This document shows positions 1-9,427 of a stretch of DNA of 15,196 nt, piece by piece. A program made the position numbers and the translations under genes. This DNA comes from Anaeromyces robustus (taxonomy: Eukaryota; Neocallimastigomycota; Neocallimastigomycetes; Neocallimastigales; Neocallimastigaceae), in the NCBI GenBank assembly GCA_002104895.1, contig MCFG01000484.1, positions 30,001 through 45,196 on the forward strand, read 5' to 3'. The notes under the pieces are model-generated. The model ran no database searches. It was not told the origin of the DNA and saw nothing but the letters and a program-made list of their open reading frames with translations. How positions within the stretch are numbered: position 1 is the first letter of the stretch; each line of letters begins with the position of its first letter.

Positions 1-84
1 CAATTTTTCAATGTTCATTGATATTTCATAGTTACTGAAACTAGTTCTTTGAGAACTCACATTCGATCCATGGAGATATTAAAT
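1..84 (-). other. Possible coding fragment running off the left edge
   Basis: This patch is visibly richer in G and C than the next 5 kb. On the minus strand one frame stays open from about position 84 to the window edge, with an in-frame ATG near 18 (M-N-I-E-K-L). The two other minus frames and all plus frames contain stops. That could be the start of a gene lying mostly to the left of the window, or chance. About 28 codons are visible, no domain is recognisable, and I assign no function. Confidence 0.2.
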
Positions 85-918
85 ATTTTAATGTTTTATT
101 TTATATTAGAAAAAAAAATAGTAAGATATATAATTCTTATAATTTTCATATATATATATAAATAAAAGTTATTTTATATTTTCAATACTAAAATTTCATT
201 ATAGCAAGTTTAGATATACGTGATAATATATATATTTATCAAGAACTATTTCTGAATGAAAAAGTAATAATTTTTTATAATTTATAAATACCTATTAAGA
301 AACTTTAACATCAAGAACAATTTCAGTTTTAATAATTCTTTTTAAATTCATTCTATTTATTATTTGTGATTATTTGGAAATGGTTTATAGAAGGATATTG
401 CTATGCTATATAAGAGTATTCAAAAAAAGAAATTTCGAAATGGGAAAGTAATAGTTTTTCATAATCCTAAAATATGTATATAAAATGGATTATATTAAAA
501 GAATTCTTTTTATTTATATTTTCAATTTAATTTTGATTTAATTATATAATAAAAATAATGTATAATTTGTAGATTAAAATTTAAAAAAAAATATTTTATA
601 TTATTTTAGTATATGAATTTTACTGAATATAAAACTTAGGTTTTTATATAAATTATAATTATTACTTCAAATTTTATAAATAAACATATCATTGAAGTAT
701 ATATAAATATATTAAATATTTAAATATATTTTATAGTATTTTATTATTTATATTTTAATAAGTAATAAAGATTTAATATGGTCATAAACAGTTTAAACTT
801 ATTTTGACATAGATGATATGATGAATTGAATATTTGATCAAAATTAGTTTGATATTTACAATTATTTTTTTATCTATTTATAAAGGATGTCATTTTTTAT
901 TAACAAATATTATTGTAG
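85..918. other. A+T-rich intergenic DNA, no gene seen
   Basis: The stretch is almost pure A/T with dense stops in all frames. I see no RNA gene or conserved motif. A TTGTAG at its right end could be a 3' splice site for the open frame that follows. Confidence 0.6.
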
Positions 919-1149
919 ATTGAAAGTATTAAAATACTTTCAGTTAACGTAGAAACTACTAAATTTAATAGTTGGTTCAAGATAATTAATTTATATGTAA
1001 ATAAAAAAGATGGTAAAATCAGTCTTAATGAAAATATATATAAAATTTTTAACTGTAATAATCATAATAAAAATATTATTATTATCAATCAAAAAGAAAA
1101 TGGTATAGGTTTAATTGATGAATTATTGAAAAAAGTAAAACAAGGTTAA
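919..1149 (+). other. Possible terminal exon or gene relic (77 open codons, no Met)
   Basis: One plus-strand frame is open for 76 codons and ends in TAA at 1147-1149, inside DNA where other frames close within a few codons. The codon directly before it is TAG, which also reads as an intron end (TTGTAG), so this could be the last exon of a split gene. The translation is mixed rather than homopolymeric: an aromatic patch (FNSWFKIINLYV), then KKDGKISLNENIYKIF, then four isoleucines and a charged C-terminus (GIGLIDELLKKVKQG). There is no methionine, and I found no convincing upstream exon between 780 and 918. I recognise no family. It may be a decayed gene fragment or chance. Confidence 0.25.
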
Positions 1150-1336
1150 ACAATTTTTTTTATTTTTATTAAAATGTGAAAAAAGAGTTATTGAAATAAA
1201 ACTTCAATTATATATTATATTATAAAGGTTTGTACAGTTTTTTTAGAACATTAATCAATTAATTTTTTACTATTTCATATATATTAGTAGAATAAAAAAG
1301 ATTTTAATAGTCAATATTTTATACCTTTAATTAATT
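1150..1336. other. A+T-rich intergenic DNA
   Basis: Nothing gene-like is visible. It contains poly(T) and A/T runs only. Confidence 0.6.
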
Positions 1337-1443
1337 AAAAAAAGTAATGCAATAATAACAACATTTATCAATAAAAAAAGTAATACAGTAAAAACAACAT
1401 TTATAAATAAAAAAGTAATATAGTATATACAACATTTATTAAT
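1337..1443. repeat. 36-bp minisatellite, three copies
   Basis: There are three head-to-tail units at 1337-1372 (36 bp), 1373-1408 (36 bp) and 1409-1443 (35 bp). Each begins with six or seven A, then GTAAT, a variable middle of about 10 bases, the constant ACAACATTTAT, and ends in AAT. The third copy has lost one A from the leading run. A minus-strand open frame over this area (1401-1586) is low-complexity Asn/Ile/Lys and is probably not a gene. Confidence 0.85.
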
Positions 1444-1707
1444 ACAAATTTGATGATGATAATATTATAATATTCATTAAATGGTAACTGTAAATTTTTA
1501 TTAATTTTTTTAGAAACCATTGTGATTTTTATGAGGTATTTATTATTTAAGGGATTGATTTTTTTATTCTTTTTTCTTAAAAACATATATTTATTTATAA
1601 TATGAAATTAATTATTTATAATGTAAAACAATTTAATATTTTAAGAAAAAAAAAATAAATATTATCAAAAAATGATATATAAAATATTATATATTATTAA
1701 AATAAAC
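1444..1707. other. A+T-rich intergenic DNA
   Basis: I see no gene or RNA feature. Confidence 0.55.
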
Positions 1708-1795
1708 TTTAAATTCAAATTACTATATTATAATAGACACTTAATTTTTAATTGTTATTTTAATTAAAATTATAATATAGTAATTTGAATTTAAA
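1708..1795. repeat. Perfect 27-bp inverted repeat (foldback, MITE-like)
   Basis: The left arm at 1708-1734 (begins TTTAAATTCAAATTAC) and the right arm at 1769-1795 (ends GTAATTTGAATTTAAA) are perfect reverse complements over 27 bp. They are separated by a 34-nt A/T spacer. Each arm includes non-A/T positions that match, so this is more than A/T chance. It could be a small foldback element or a remnant of a miniature inverted-repeat transposon. No clear target-site duplication is visible. Confidence 0.75.
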
Positions 1796-1934
1796 AAAAA
1801 AAAGTGTTTAACAAATCATGTACAGAATTTATATATTATTGAAATTGACTATACATATATAAATTTATTATATAATAGATATAAGGAATTTATAAGTATA
1901 TATTATTATTATTATTAAAAATTTAAAATTTTTA

Positions 1935-2023
1935 GAAAGGACTGAAATTTATTGTTAATATGCTATTTTAATGTTTCTCGTTTAATTATTACTGAATTAA
2001 GTCCTTTCGCAAAATTTTCAGTC
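1935..2023. repeat. Inverted repeat with two alternative partners
   Basis: GAAAGGACT at 1935-1943 is the perfect reverse complement of AGTCCTTTC at 2000-2008. The overlapping GACTGAAA at 1940-1947 is the perfect reverse complement of TTTCAGTC at 2016-2023. The left arm can therefore pair with either of two right arms. No coding sequence or transposon ends are recognisable around it. Confidence 0.55.
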
Positions 2024-2694
2024 ATTAAGATATAATTAGTTTGTATAACTCTCCTTCAACTTATTAGTTTTTTTTTATGTGATAAATTATGTAATTGAAA
2101 TTTCATATCAATTATTACTTCAGTCTTTTAAAATGTATAATTAAATATATTATATTATATGAACCTAAAAAATTAATATATATATATATATATATATATA
2201 ATACTCTTAGTAATAATTATTATAATAATTATTTTTTCTAGAGATGTAAAATGGAAAATATTATATCTACACTTATAAATTTACTATATATTATTAATAA
2301 TGATTATAGTATATTGAAGTTATTTTGATATTATTATATTTAATTATATTTATTCTTGGGTAAAATAAATAAAAAATGACAATTTTAATAGAAGAACAAT
2401 CAATTTTTTTATTATTAAAGTTTTGTCCTCATTGAGAAGAGTAAAGAATGAATCATCTAAAGTATTTTATGAATATTAAGTATATATATCATCAATTTAA
2501 CATTAAGAAGAAAATAATTTATATGATAATACATTTTATTAATATCATTTTTAAATAATTATATATAAAAATATAAAAAAATCTAAATACAAAATCATTA
2601 AGGATTAATATGATATAAAGTAAATTTATATATATTAATTTAGCATAAAATTATATTTGGATGATAACCGAGTTAATTTAAATTTTAGTAAAAA

Positions 2695-2700
<6 letters not shown>
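2024..2700. other. A+T-rich intergenic DNA with a (TA)n tract
   Basis: It contains a (TA)n microsatellite at about 2176-2203. I see no gene. Confidence 0.6.

Positions 2701-2763
<63 letters not shown>
2701..2763. repeat. Compound microsatellite (TA)12 (TTA)13
   Basis: Twelve TA units (2701-2724) run directly into thirteen TTA units (2725-2763). Immediately after, TTAATGATATA (2761-2771) and TATATCATTAA (2790-2800) form an 11-bp inverted repeat. Confidence 0.9.
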
Positions 2764-2766
<3 letters not shown>

Positions 2767-2800
2767 ATATAAATATACATATGAACATATATATCATTAA

Positions 2801-3004
2801 TATATATATATATGTATAAATACAACTTATATATTATTAAATTTATTTAATTACAATTAATTTTTTAATTATTAAATAAAAATATATTAATTATAATGAA
2901 TTAATAATTTGTTAGTTAGATATTTTTTATTTTAGCAATTTAACAAAAAAAAAATATTTTACCAATCCATTATTTTATTTTAAAAATTATATTATTTTCA
3001 TATA
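2801..3004. other. A+T-rich intergenic DNA
   Basis: Nothing beyond A/T-rich simple sequence is visible. Confidence 0.55.
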
Positions 3005-3258
3005 ATGTATAGTTATCCAATAAAAATAAAAATAATTATAAAAGATATAGAGAATAAATCAACTGAAAGAATTTCTGGTATAGCACCAGTTAATCTACCA
3101 AGTATTTATTTGAAAATTATGAACTCTTTTTTTTTTTTTTTTTTTTTTTGTAAAATCAGATTGCTTTTTTTAATATGAATATTTTGTATGATGTTTTTGA
3201 AGGTATTAAGACTGTTATTAAATACATTTTCTGTAGTTTTAAGTATTTGTCTAATTAG
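3005..3258 (+). pseudogene. Possible coding relic split by a poly(T) tract
   Basis: A plus frame opens at ATG 3005 and runs 57 codons to TGA 3176-3178. Its middle is mixed and protein-like (ENKSTERISGIAPVNLPSIY) before it becomes a Phe run encoded by about 23 T (3127-3149). Just past the T tract a second frame is open from 3154 to TAG 3256-3258, with an ATG at 3175 (MNILYDVFEGIKTVIKYIF). The patch is less A/T-rich than its surroundings. A change in T-tract length could have separated the two frames of one former gene. The minus strand of the first half is also open for a short stretch (LGRLTGAIPEIL), reminiscent of a leucine-rich repeat, so even the strand is uncertain. No family assigned. 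Confidence 0.2.
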
Positions 3259-4225
3259 AACTAAATTAAAATATTATAAGTAACAATAATATTTAACATA
3301 CATATAAACTATCATTATTTTTCAACTATAATAAATAAGGTGAAATATTTATAAAATTTTTTTATATAATTATATATTATGTTATATATATTTCTTTAAT
3401 TCAAATTGTAAATAATTAATTATATATTTAATTTTTTTCATAAAATACAATTATAAATAAAATTTATTCAATTATTATTAATATATATAGTTATTTATTA
3501 ACTTTTTTTAATAAATAATATAAATTAATTAGTAATCATATATATTTATGTAATTAATTATGTATTATCCATTTAATGTTTATATTATTATTTGTTGTTT
3601 TAAGAAAATTTAATATTATAATAGTATTTTAATTATTATTATATTCCTGTATGTATATTTATGGAAAACAATCAATATTTAATAATATGTAATTATCAGG
3701 AAAATAAGTAAATTGTTATTCTCAATGGCCTAGATTATATTTACTTTCACATTACTATACATTACCTAAATCTAATTAAAGATTCCAAACAATAATGATA
3801 GCAATAAAATTTTATTTCATTTTTAAATAAATAAATAAGTAAATATATAATTTTTTTTAATTAAAATTTAATATAAAAATAATTTATGTATCTTTGACTA
3901 TAAAAGAAAAAAAAAAAAGATATAAAACAAAAAATTAAAACATTAACAAAATGATTTCAAAATTATTCATTCTCTATTATTACTTAATTAAAAAATATTT
4001 TATTTTAATTGGATATTAATATGTTGACCAAAGTATTAATAAAAATTATAATAAACAAAGTTTTATATCTATTTATTTAGAACAAACTTTTTATTGTAAT
4101 AAAATCTATTATTAAAGGAAAATTAATATGTATTATTAATAATTTAAGTTAATGAATCATCATTAATTCAAATTATATTTAATATTATTTTATATTTAAT
4201 CGGAAAATTAAATTTAATATTTATA
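3259..4225. other. A+T-rich intergenic DNA
   Basis: Both strands are full of stops and A/T runs. I see nothing that supports a gene, RNA or element. Confidence 0.6.
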
Positions 4226-4342
4226 ATTTAAAGTTTGATGTCATAAACTTTAAATAATATATAATATAATATTTAAAATTATAGTTTTTTTTTAAAGTTC
4301 ATAATTTTATGATGTAATTTTGAATTTTATATTATTTAAAGT
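4226..4342. repeat. Nested inverted repeats (foldback)
   Basis: ATTTAAAGTTT at 4226-4236 pairs perfectly with AAACTTTAAAT at 4245-4255 around an 8-nt loop. The second arm belongs to a longer arm: ACTTTAAATAATATA at 4247-4261 is the perfect reverse complement of TATATTATTTAAAGT at 4328-4342. The arms overlap, so two folds compete. It could be a foldback element remnant. Confidence 0.55.
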
Positions 4343-5297
4343 AAAAAAAAAAAAAAAAATGGTATATCTACCAACATCTGTGTTGTATAGTTTAATGTAA
4401 TTTAACATATATAATTATAATTGAATAATTGATAATTAAAAAAAATGATATAGTATTATTAAATATATATATAATTATTATATTCATATGATTTTTAATC
4501 ATTAAAGATTTGCATTATTATATAAAAAATTGATTAATGTAGGATACTCCTTTTTTTTTTTTATTATAAAATTTTCTTGATTGATTAAATATAAAAATTT
4601 TTTTCTATTAATTAATATAATGAAAAATACTAAATTATGGATTATAAATAATGGTTAAACAATATTATTATTTAAATGAATTTCTTATTTTACTATTATC
4701 TTATGTGATTTTAATAAATAAATAAATAAAAAAAAAACACAATATACAATAATAATAAATTAATTTTAATATAAAATTTTAATATTATTTATTAAAATTA
4801 AAAATTTTTCAATAGTAAAATATTAATAATTAATAAATAGAATAATGACCGAAACTTTATTTATTAATAAAAAACCATGCTTTTTTTAATTGATTATTTT
4901 TTTTTTATATTTAAAGTTATTTCTTTATATATAATTTTTTTCTCCTTATTGTTCTTTTAATCTTTTTTTTACATATATTTATAATTAAACAATACTTTTT
5001 TGTGTTTTTTTTTTTTTTCTTTATATTTTAGTTTTCTTATAGAGTTTTAATATTGAATTATAAATATAAGAAAAAATATATTTATTTTTTAATATTTAAT
5101 TATAATTATATAAATATATATATAGAAAGTTATTTTCTCTCTTTTTTTTTTTTTTTATAATTTAAATAAATTATATATAATTCTTTTGAGAAGAATTAAT
5201 AATTTATAAATATAGATCTTACAACAATTCTTTGGATAAGAATTTAATAAATTAAATAAATTTTACAATAACATTAACAATAACAATAAATAAAAAT
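4343..5297. other. A+T-rich DNA upstream of the mannanase gene
   Basis: The stretch contains many A and T runs and should include the promoter of the gene starting at 5418. No individual element can be named with confidence, because TATA-like strings occur everywhere. AATTCTT and AAGAATT around a 5-nt loop form a 7-bp hairpin at about 5178-5196. Confidence 0.5.
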
Positions 5298-5337
5298 AAA
5301 ACAAAACAAAACAAAACAAAACAAAATAAAATAAAAT
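5298..5337. repeat. (AAAAC)5 (AAAAT)3 pentanucleotide repeat in the leader region
   Basis: Five AAAAC units (5298-5322) run into three AAAAT units (5323-5337), ending 80 bp before the mannanase ATG. The tract may lie in the 5' UTR or core promoter. It is A-rich on the coding strand, in contrast to the (TTTTA)n tract in intron 1 of the same gene. Confidence 0.85.
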
Positions 5338-5417
5338 AACATAAAATAAATATATAAAAAGTTAGTTAATTCATAATTTATAAATAATTAAATAAATAAA
5401 TAATTTTTAAAATCAAA

Positions 5418-5883
5418 ATGAAATTCAATACAGTTAGTGCATTATTACTTTCTTTGGTTACCTCTGTTGCCGGTCAATTTAGAGAAGGTTTTGTTCAAAC
5501 CGATGGAACAAATTTTGTTGTTGATGGTTGTAAACGTTATTTCTCTGGTTCAAATACTTGTAGGTTGAATATAAAAAATTTTTAATTAATTATAATGAAA
5601 TAATATTAAAATTAATTTCAATTGAATATTGTTTAATTTTATTTTATTTTATTTTATTTTATTTTATTTTATTTTATTTTATTTTATTTTATTTTATATA
5701 TTTAATTTATTTATTTTTAAAATTTAAATTATTAGATTATTTAATGGTATCAAATCATGAAAGAGTTGATTTAGCCCTTGAAGCTTATGCTAAACATAAT
5801 CTTAATGTTGTAAGAGCTTGGGCTTTCTGTGATGAATGTGAAGATGCAACAAGATTAGTTGATTTTTCTGGTCCAGAGGTATA

Positions 5884-5926
<43 letters not shown>

Positions 5927-7856
5927 GGATTTCTAATTTTGTTTAGATAAATGAATAATAAATAAATTAACAAATTTTAAGAATATTGAAATTCCATTAA
6001 TATAATTATAAGAATAACATGTTTTTTTTTTTTTTTTTTTTTTTTTTTTGAATTAATTTATTGATTTCTTAAAAATTTAAAATTCAAATATTAATTTATT
6101 TTATTTAAATTTCAAAAAAAAAAAAAAAAAAAAATTTAAATTTATAATATTTATTAAAGGTTAAACTTAATAGTGAAAATATGGAAAAGGTTGATTATTA
6201 TCTTGCTGCAGCTGCTCAAAGAAATATTCGTGTTGTATTAACTCTTACTAATAACTGGACTGATTACGGTGGTATGGATGTTTGGGTCAAACAATTCGGT
6301 GGAAAGTAAGCATTTATAATTATATATATATTATGTAGTATATATATATATCAAAATGTTAAGTAATTTTAACGAAAATTTTTAAAAATATAAAAATTTT
6401 TTATTAATATATATATTTGGTTGTTAATTAATAATTATTTCTAGATATCATGATGAATTCTATACTAATAGAAAACTTATTGAAGGTTACAAACAATACA
6501 TTAAAGCTATGATTAACCGTGTTAATACTTATACCGGTAAATATAATATAATATATTATTATATATTAATATATTATATTATAATGAATATATTATAAAT
6601 ACATATTAATAATCATGACAATCTTTTTAAATATAGGTCAAAGATACAAGGATGATCCAACCATTTTTTCATGGCAACTTGCTAATGAAGCTCGTTGTAA
6701 TAATGGACCTCATGGTCTTCCAGTTAAAGATTGTAATACTGATACTATTACTAAATGGATGGATGAAATAGCTACATTTATTCATGAAGAAGATCCAAAT
6801 CATTTGGTCTCTTCTGGTATTGAAGGTATTGGTCTTACACCACCGGCTGGTGTTGATCCAAATACATATGTCTATACTTACGTTGAAGGTACTGATTATG
6901 AAGCCATTAGTGCTCTTGATTCTATTGATTATAACACTGTTCATATGTACCCAGTTGGTTGGGGTTTAAAAGATTATGCTAAGGATGGTGTAAAATGGAT
7001 TCAAGCTCACGCTGATGTTGATAAAAAATTCAATAAACCAACTGTTGTTGAAGAATGGGGTCTTAGTACATCAGCTGATAATGTACCTTTAGAAGAACGT
7101 GATCCAATTTATACTCAATGGATGGATGCTGTTTTAGCTAATGATAATATTGGTATGAATATGTTCTGGTATGTTTGTGGTGAAGATTATTATGGAACTG
7201 ATGGTTATATTGTAAAAGATGATGAAATTACTAAAGTTATTGATCCATTCACTAAAAAATTATATGCTAAACAATCCTGTAAGAATCTTGATACTATTTC
7301 AATGGTTCATACTGATTTAGTTGATGTTTATTATGAAGTTGAAGGTTGTCAACCAAAATATGGTACTTGTACTGGTGGATTATGTTGTGCTCATGGTACT
7401 AGATGTGAAGGTAATGAACATTATGGTCAATGTCGTCCAATCACTGAACCACCATATCGTGGCGCTACTTCACCAGTTGAAGGTTATACTTTACCAGGTG
7501 CTAAACCAATTACTTCAAAAACTACTACAAAGAAAACAACAAGAACAACTACTGTTAAAACTACTACTACTACAACAAAGGATGTTGTACCAACTTCATC
7601 CGATGAATGTTTCTCAATTGCTTTAGGTTATCCATGTTGTCAAGGTAACGAAATTGTTTATACTGATAATGATGGTAATTGGGGTGTAGAAAATGGTCAA
7701 TGGTGTGGTATTGGTAGCAAAGCTGTTAGTGAATCTTGTTTCTCTGAAGCTTTAGGTTATCCATGTTGTACATCATGTAATGTAATCTTTACTGACAGTG
7801 ATGGTAAATGGGGTGTTGAAAATAATAGTTGGTGTGGTATTAAAGACTCTTGTTAA
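5418..7856 (+). CDS. Endo-beta-1,4-mannanase, GH5 (subfamily 7-like), with two fungal dockerins; five exons
   Basis: Secreted mannanase, predicted to cleave internal beta-1,4 bonds of plant mannan and to dock onto the gut-fungal cellulosome. Exons: 5418-5559, 5736-5878, 6160-6305, 6445-6536, 6637-7856. All introns are GT-AG and join in frame to 1743 nt (580 residues). The ATG at 5418 is followed by a signal peptide (residues 1-19, cut after SVAG). The catalytic domain spans about 20-400. Its strings are typical of GH5_7 mannanases: [25 protein letters not shown] with acid/base Glu192, and VVEEWG with nucleophile probably Glu314. Then come a six-Cys CBM1-like module (C412-C440), a Thr/Lys linker (about 462-498), and dockerins at 499-533 and 542-576, both with ALGYPCC and WGVEN. 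Function call is by family resemblance, with GH5 endoglucanase the main alternative. The gene appears intact. Confidence 0.93.
5637..5696. repeat. (TTTTA)12 microsatellite in intron 1
   Basis: Twelve perfect TTTTA units fill a third of intron 1 (5560-5735, 176 nt; 5' site GTAGGT, 3' site TTAG). In the pre-mRNA the U-rich tract could pair with the (AAAAU)3 tract near 5323-5337, but no function is shown. Confidence 0.9.
5887..6134. repeat. T32, T28 and A21 homopolymers in intron 2
   Basis: Intron 2 (5879-6159, 281 nt; 5' site GTATAT, 3' site AAAG) carries T runs at 5887-5918 (32) and 6022-6049 (28), and an A run at 6114-6134 (21). The A run ends 25 nt before the 3' splice site and can pair with either T run. 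Introns 3 (6306-6444, 139 nt) and 4 (6537-6636, 100 nt) lack such runs. Confidence 0.85.
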
Positions 7857-8923
7857 AGAATCTTTAAAATTCAGATCAAATAACAAAAATTAAAAATATT
7901 ATAATAAAAGAGATAACAGAAAAAGAAAACTTTTTTGTTATAATAATTTATTAATATACATATATAAAAAATTAAAATGCACACATATAAATATATAATC
8001 AATATAAAGTATTTTTATTAATAAAAATACAAATCAATATATATCAATATATATATATTTTCCTATAATTTTTTTTTAAATATTTATCCCATTATACTAT
8101 TGAACTATTGAACTAAAGATTAAAATCTAAAACATGACAAAATTAAAAGGAAAAAAAATTATAGACTATAAAAAAAAAAAATTAAAATAAAATAATAAAA
8201 AAATAAAAAAAATAAAAAATAAATAATAAAAAAAGTTCTTGTTTTATTAAAAATAAATTTATTTTATTAGTAATATTTTAATTTTTTTTCTCTTTTTTCT
8301 ATAATAATAACATAAATATATATAGACCGAAAATTCTTTTTTTTTAAATTTTTTTATATTTTTAATTTATTATATTATTAAAATTATATTTTTATAAAAG
8401 GAAAAAAAAAAGTATTCATTAGATTAATAATAAACAGGAATATTTATATTAATAAACATATACAGATTATTTTACCTATTATTATTATTTTTAAGGTATT
8501 AACAATGTACAAGTTAGTTTATATTATAAATATACATAATTTTTTATTAATAAATTTAACAATATACATATATTATAATATAATGACTATTATGAGAAAA
8601 ATTAACATTATTATAAATAAACATTATTAGATTGTAACTCTTAATAATTTATGATGAAATATATATATATATATATAGTATTAATTTTTATTTAAAACAA
8701 TAAAAAATTTATCTCTAGCATGTATTTATATACTATTTCATTAAATATTTAAATAATGATAATCTTAAACGTTTTTATATTTATAGATAAAATAAAATTC
8801 TATTATTTATTTATCATATATTTATATTCTTATTTTTTATAAATAGAAAATTTAATATTTTAAATTTCTTTTCATTATTAATATAACACAATTGCATGAA
8901 TTAAAAAATATTTTAATAATCTT
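7857..8923. other. Intergenic DNA between mannanase and retroelement
   Basis: This A+T-rich stretch holds the mannanase 3' UTR. AATAAA near 7902 could serve as a poly(A) signal, though such strings are frequent here. No gene is seen on either strand. Confidence 0.6.
8009..8030. repeat. Perfect 22-bp palindrome downstream of the mannanase
   Basis: The half-site GTATTTTTATT is followed directly by its exact reverse complement. It lies about 150 bp after the mannanase stop codon and could mark the transcript end, but it is A/T-rich and may be incidental. Confidence 0.6.
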
Positions 8924-8974
8924 TGAAGTAAAATAAACATAAATTTAAAATTATTAGTAAATAATGCGCCACAA

Positions 8975-9010
8975 TAAATTATTATATAATGTAAATTATA
9001 TAATAATTTA
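8975..9010. repeat. 16-bp perfect hairpin in the LTR
   Basis: TAAATTATTATATAAT (8975-8990) pairs fully with its reverse complement at 8995-9010 around the loop GTAA. The identical structure is in the 3' LTR, 5952 bp further on (14927-14962). Confidence 0.75.
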
Positions 9011-9107
9011 ATACGTATTAAATTTTATTACAATACATAAATTTATTAAGAAATTAATTAATAATATAAGAACATAAAATCTATAAAATTATTTTATTAT
9101 ATACATA

Positions 9108-9132
9108 AATTAATGTATTATTTACATTAATT
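9108..9132. repeat. 10-bp perfect hairpin in the LTR
   Basis: AATTAATGTA (9108-9117) and TACATTAATT (9123-9132) flank a 5-nt loop. The same hairpin occurs in the 3' LTR at 15060-15084. Confidence 0.65.
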
Positions 9133-9203
9133 ATAGTTTTATAACATTAGGTAAAATATAGAAAATAGTGATTAATTATTTATATTAGTTATAATTATAA
9201 ACT

Positions 9204-9229
9204 CCTTATTTTTCTCCTTAAAAATAAGG
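9204..9229. repeat. 10-bp perfect hairpin in the 5' LTR, lost in the 3' copy
   Basis: CCTTATTTTT (9204-9213) and AAAAATAAGG (9220-9229) form a perfect stem with a 6-nt loop. The 3' LTR first departs from the 5' LTR inside this hairpin (9208 against 15160), so the palindrome is broken there. Confidence 0.7.
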
Positions 9230-9427
9230 TAAAGAAATAATTATACAAATATTAAATAATTATAATTTTAAAAGTATAAAAAGAATTAAAAATATCTAAT
9301 ATAAAATGTAGACAAAAATTAAGTTCAAAAATATAATAAATAATTAATAAATATAATAAATTTTATTAAAACAAAATTCTTTCCTTATTTAAAAATTTTC
9401 TGAACCTTGAAAGTGTCATACCTCATT

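Larger units (their letters stand above)
8924..9425 (+). repeat. 5' long terminal repeat (502 bp)
   Basis: It begins TGAAG and is proposed to end CCTCA, giving the usual TG...CA termini two bases before the primer binding site. The left boundary is fixed by where identity with the 3' LTR (14876) starts. The right boundary is inferred from CA plus the binding site, because the 3' copy is cut off. Three perfect hairpins lie inside: 8975-9010 (16-bp stem), 9108-9132 (10 bp) and 9204-9229 (10 bp). The LTR should hold the promoter and poly(A) signal; AATAAA occurs at about 8973. Confidence 0.85.

Noticed and set aside
1337-1443. CRISPR-like array (36-bp repeats)
   Set aside because: The units are directly adjacent with no spacers, and the context is eukaryotic.
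1401-1586. 61-residue minus-strand open frame
   Set aside because: Low-complexity Asn/Ile/Lys, overlaps the 36-bp minisatellite and shows no domain.
6615-6636. ATG at 6615 as the start of a shorter mannanase
   Set aside because: It lies within intron 4. Four upstream exons splice in frame and supply the signal peptide and N-terminal GH5 motifs.
6669-6944. 91-residue minus-strand frame inside the mannanase
   Set aside because: It lies fully within exon 5, whose sense frame has clear GH5 motifs, so this is a shadow.
7321-7626. Leu/Gln-rich 101-residue plus-strand frame
   Set aside because: It is an out-of-frame reading of the mannanase Cys-rich module and Thr linker.
9120-9200. tRNA or other structured RNA genes across the A/T-rich regions
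   Set aside because: No A/B-box pair or cloverleaf was found anywhere in the window; the hairpins here are LTR palindromes.
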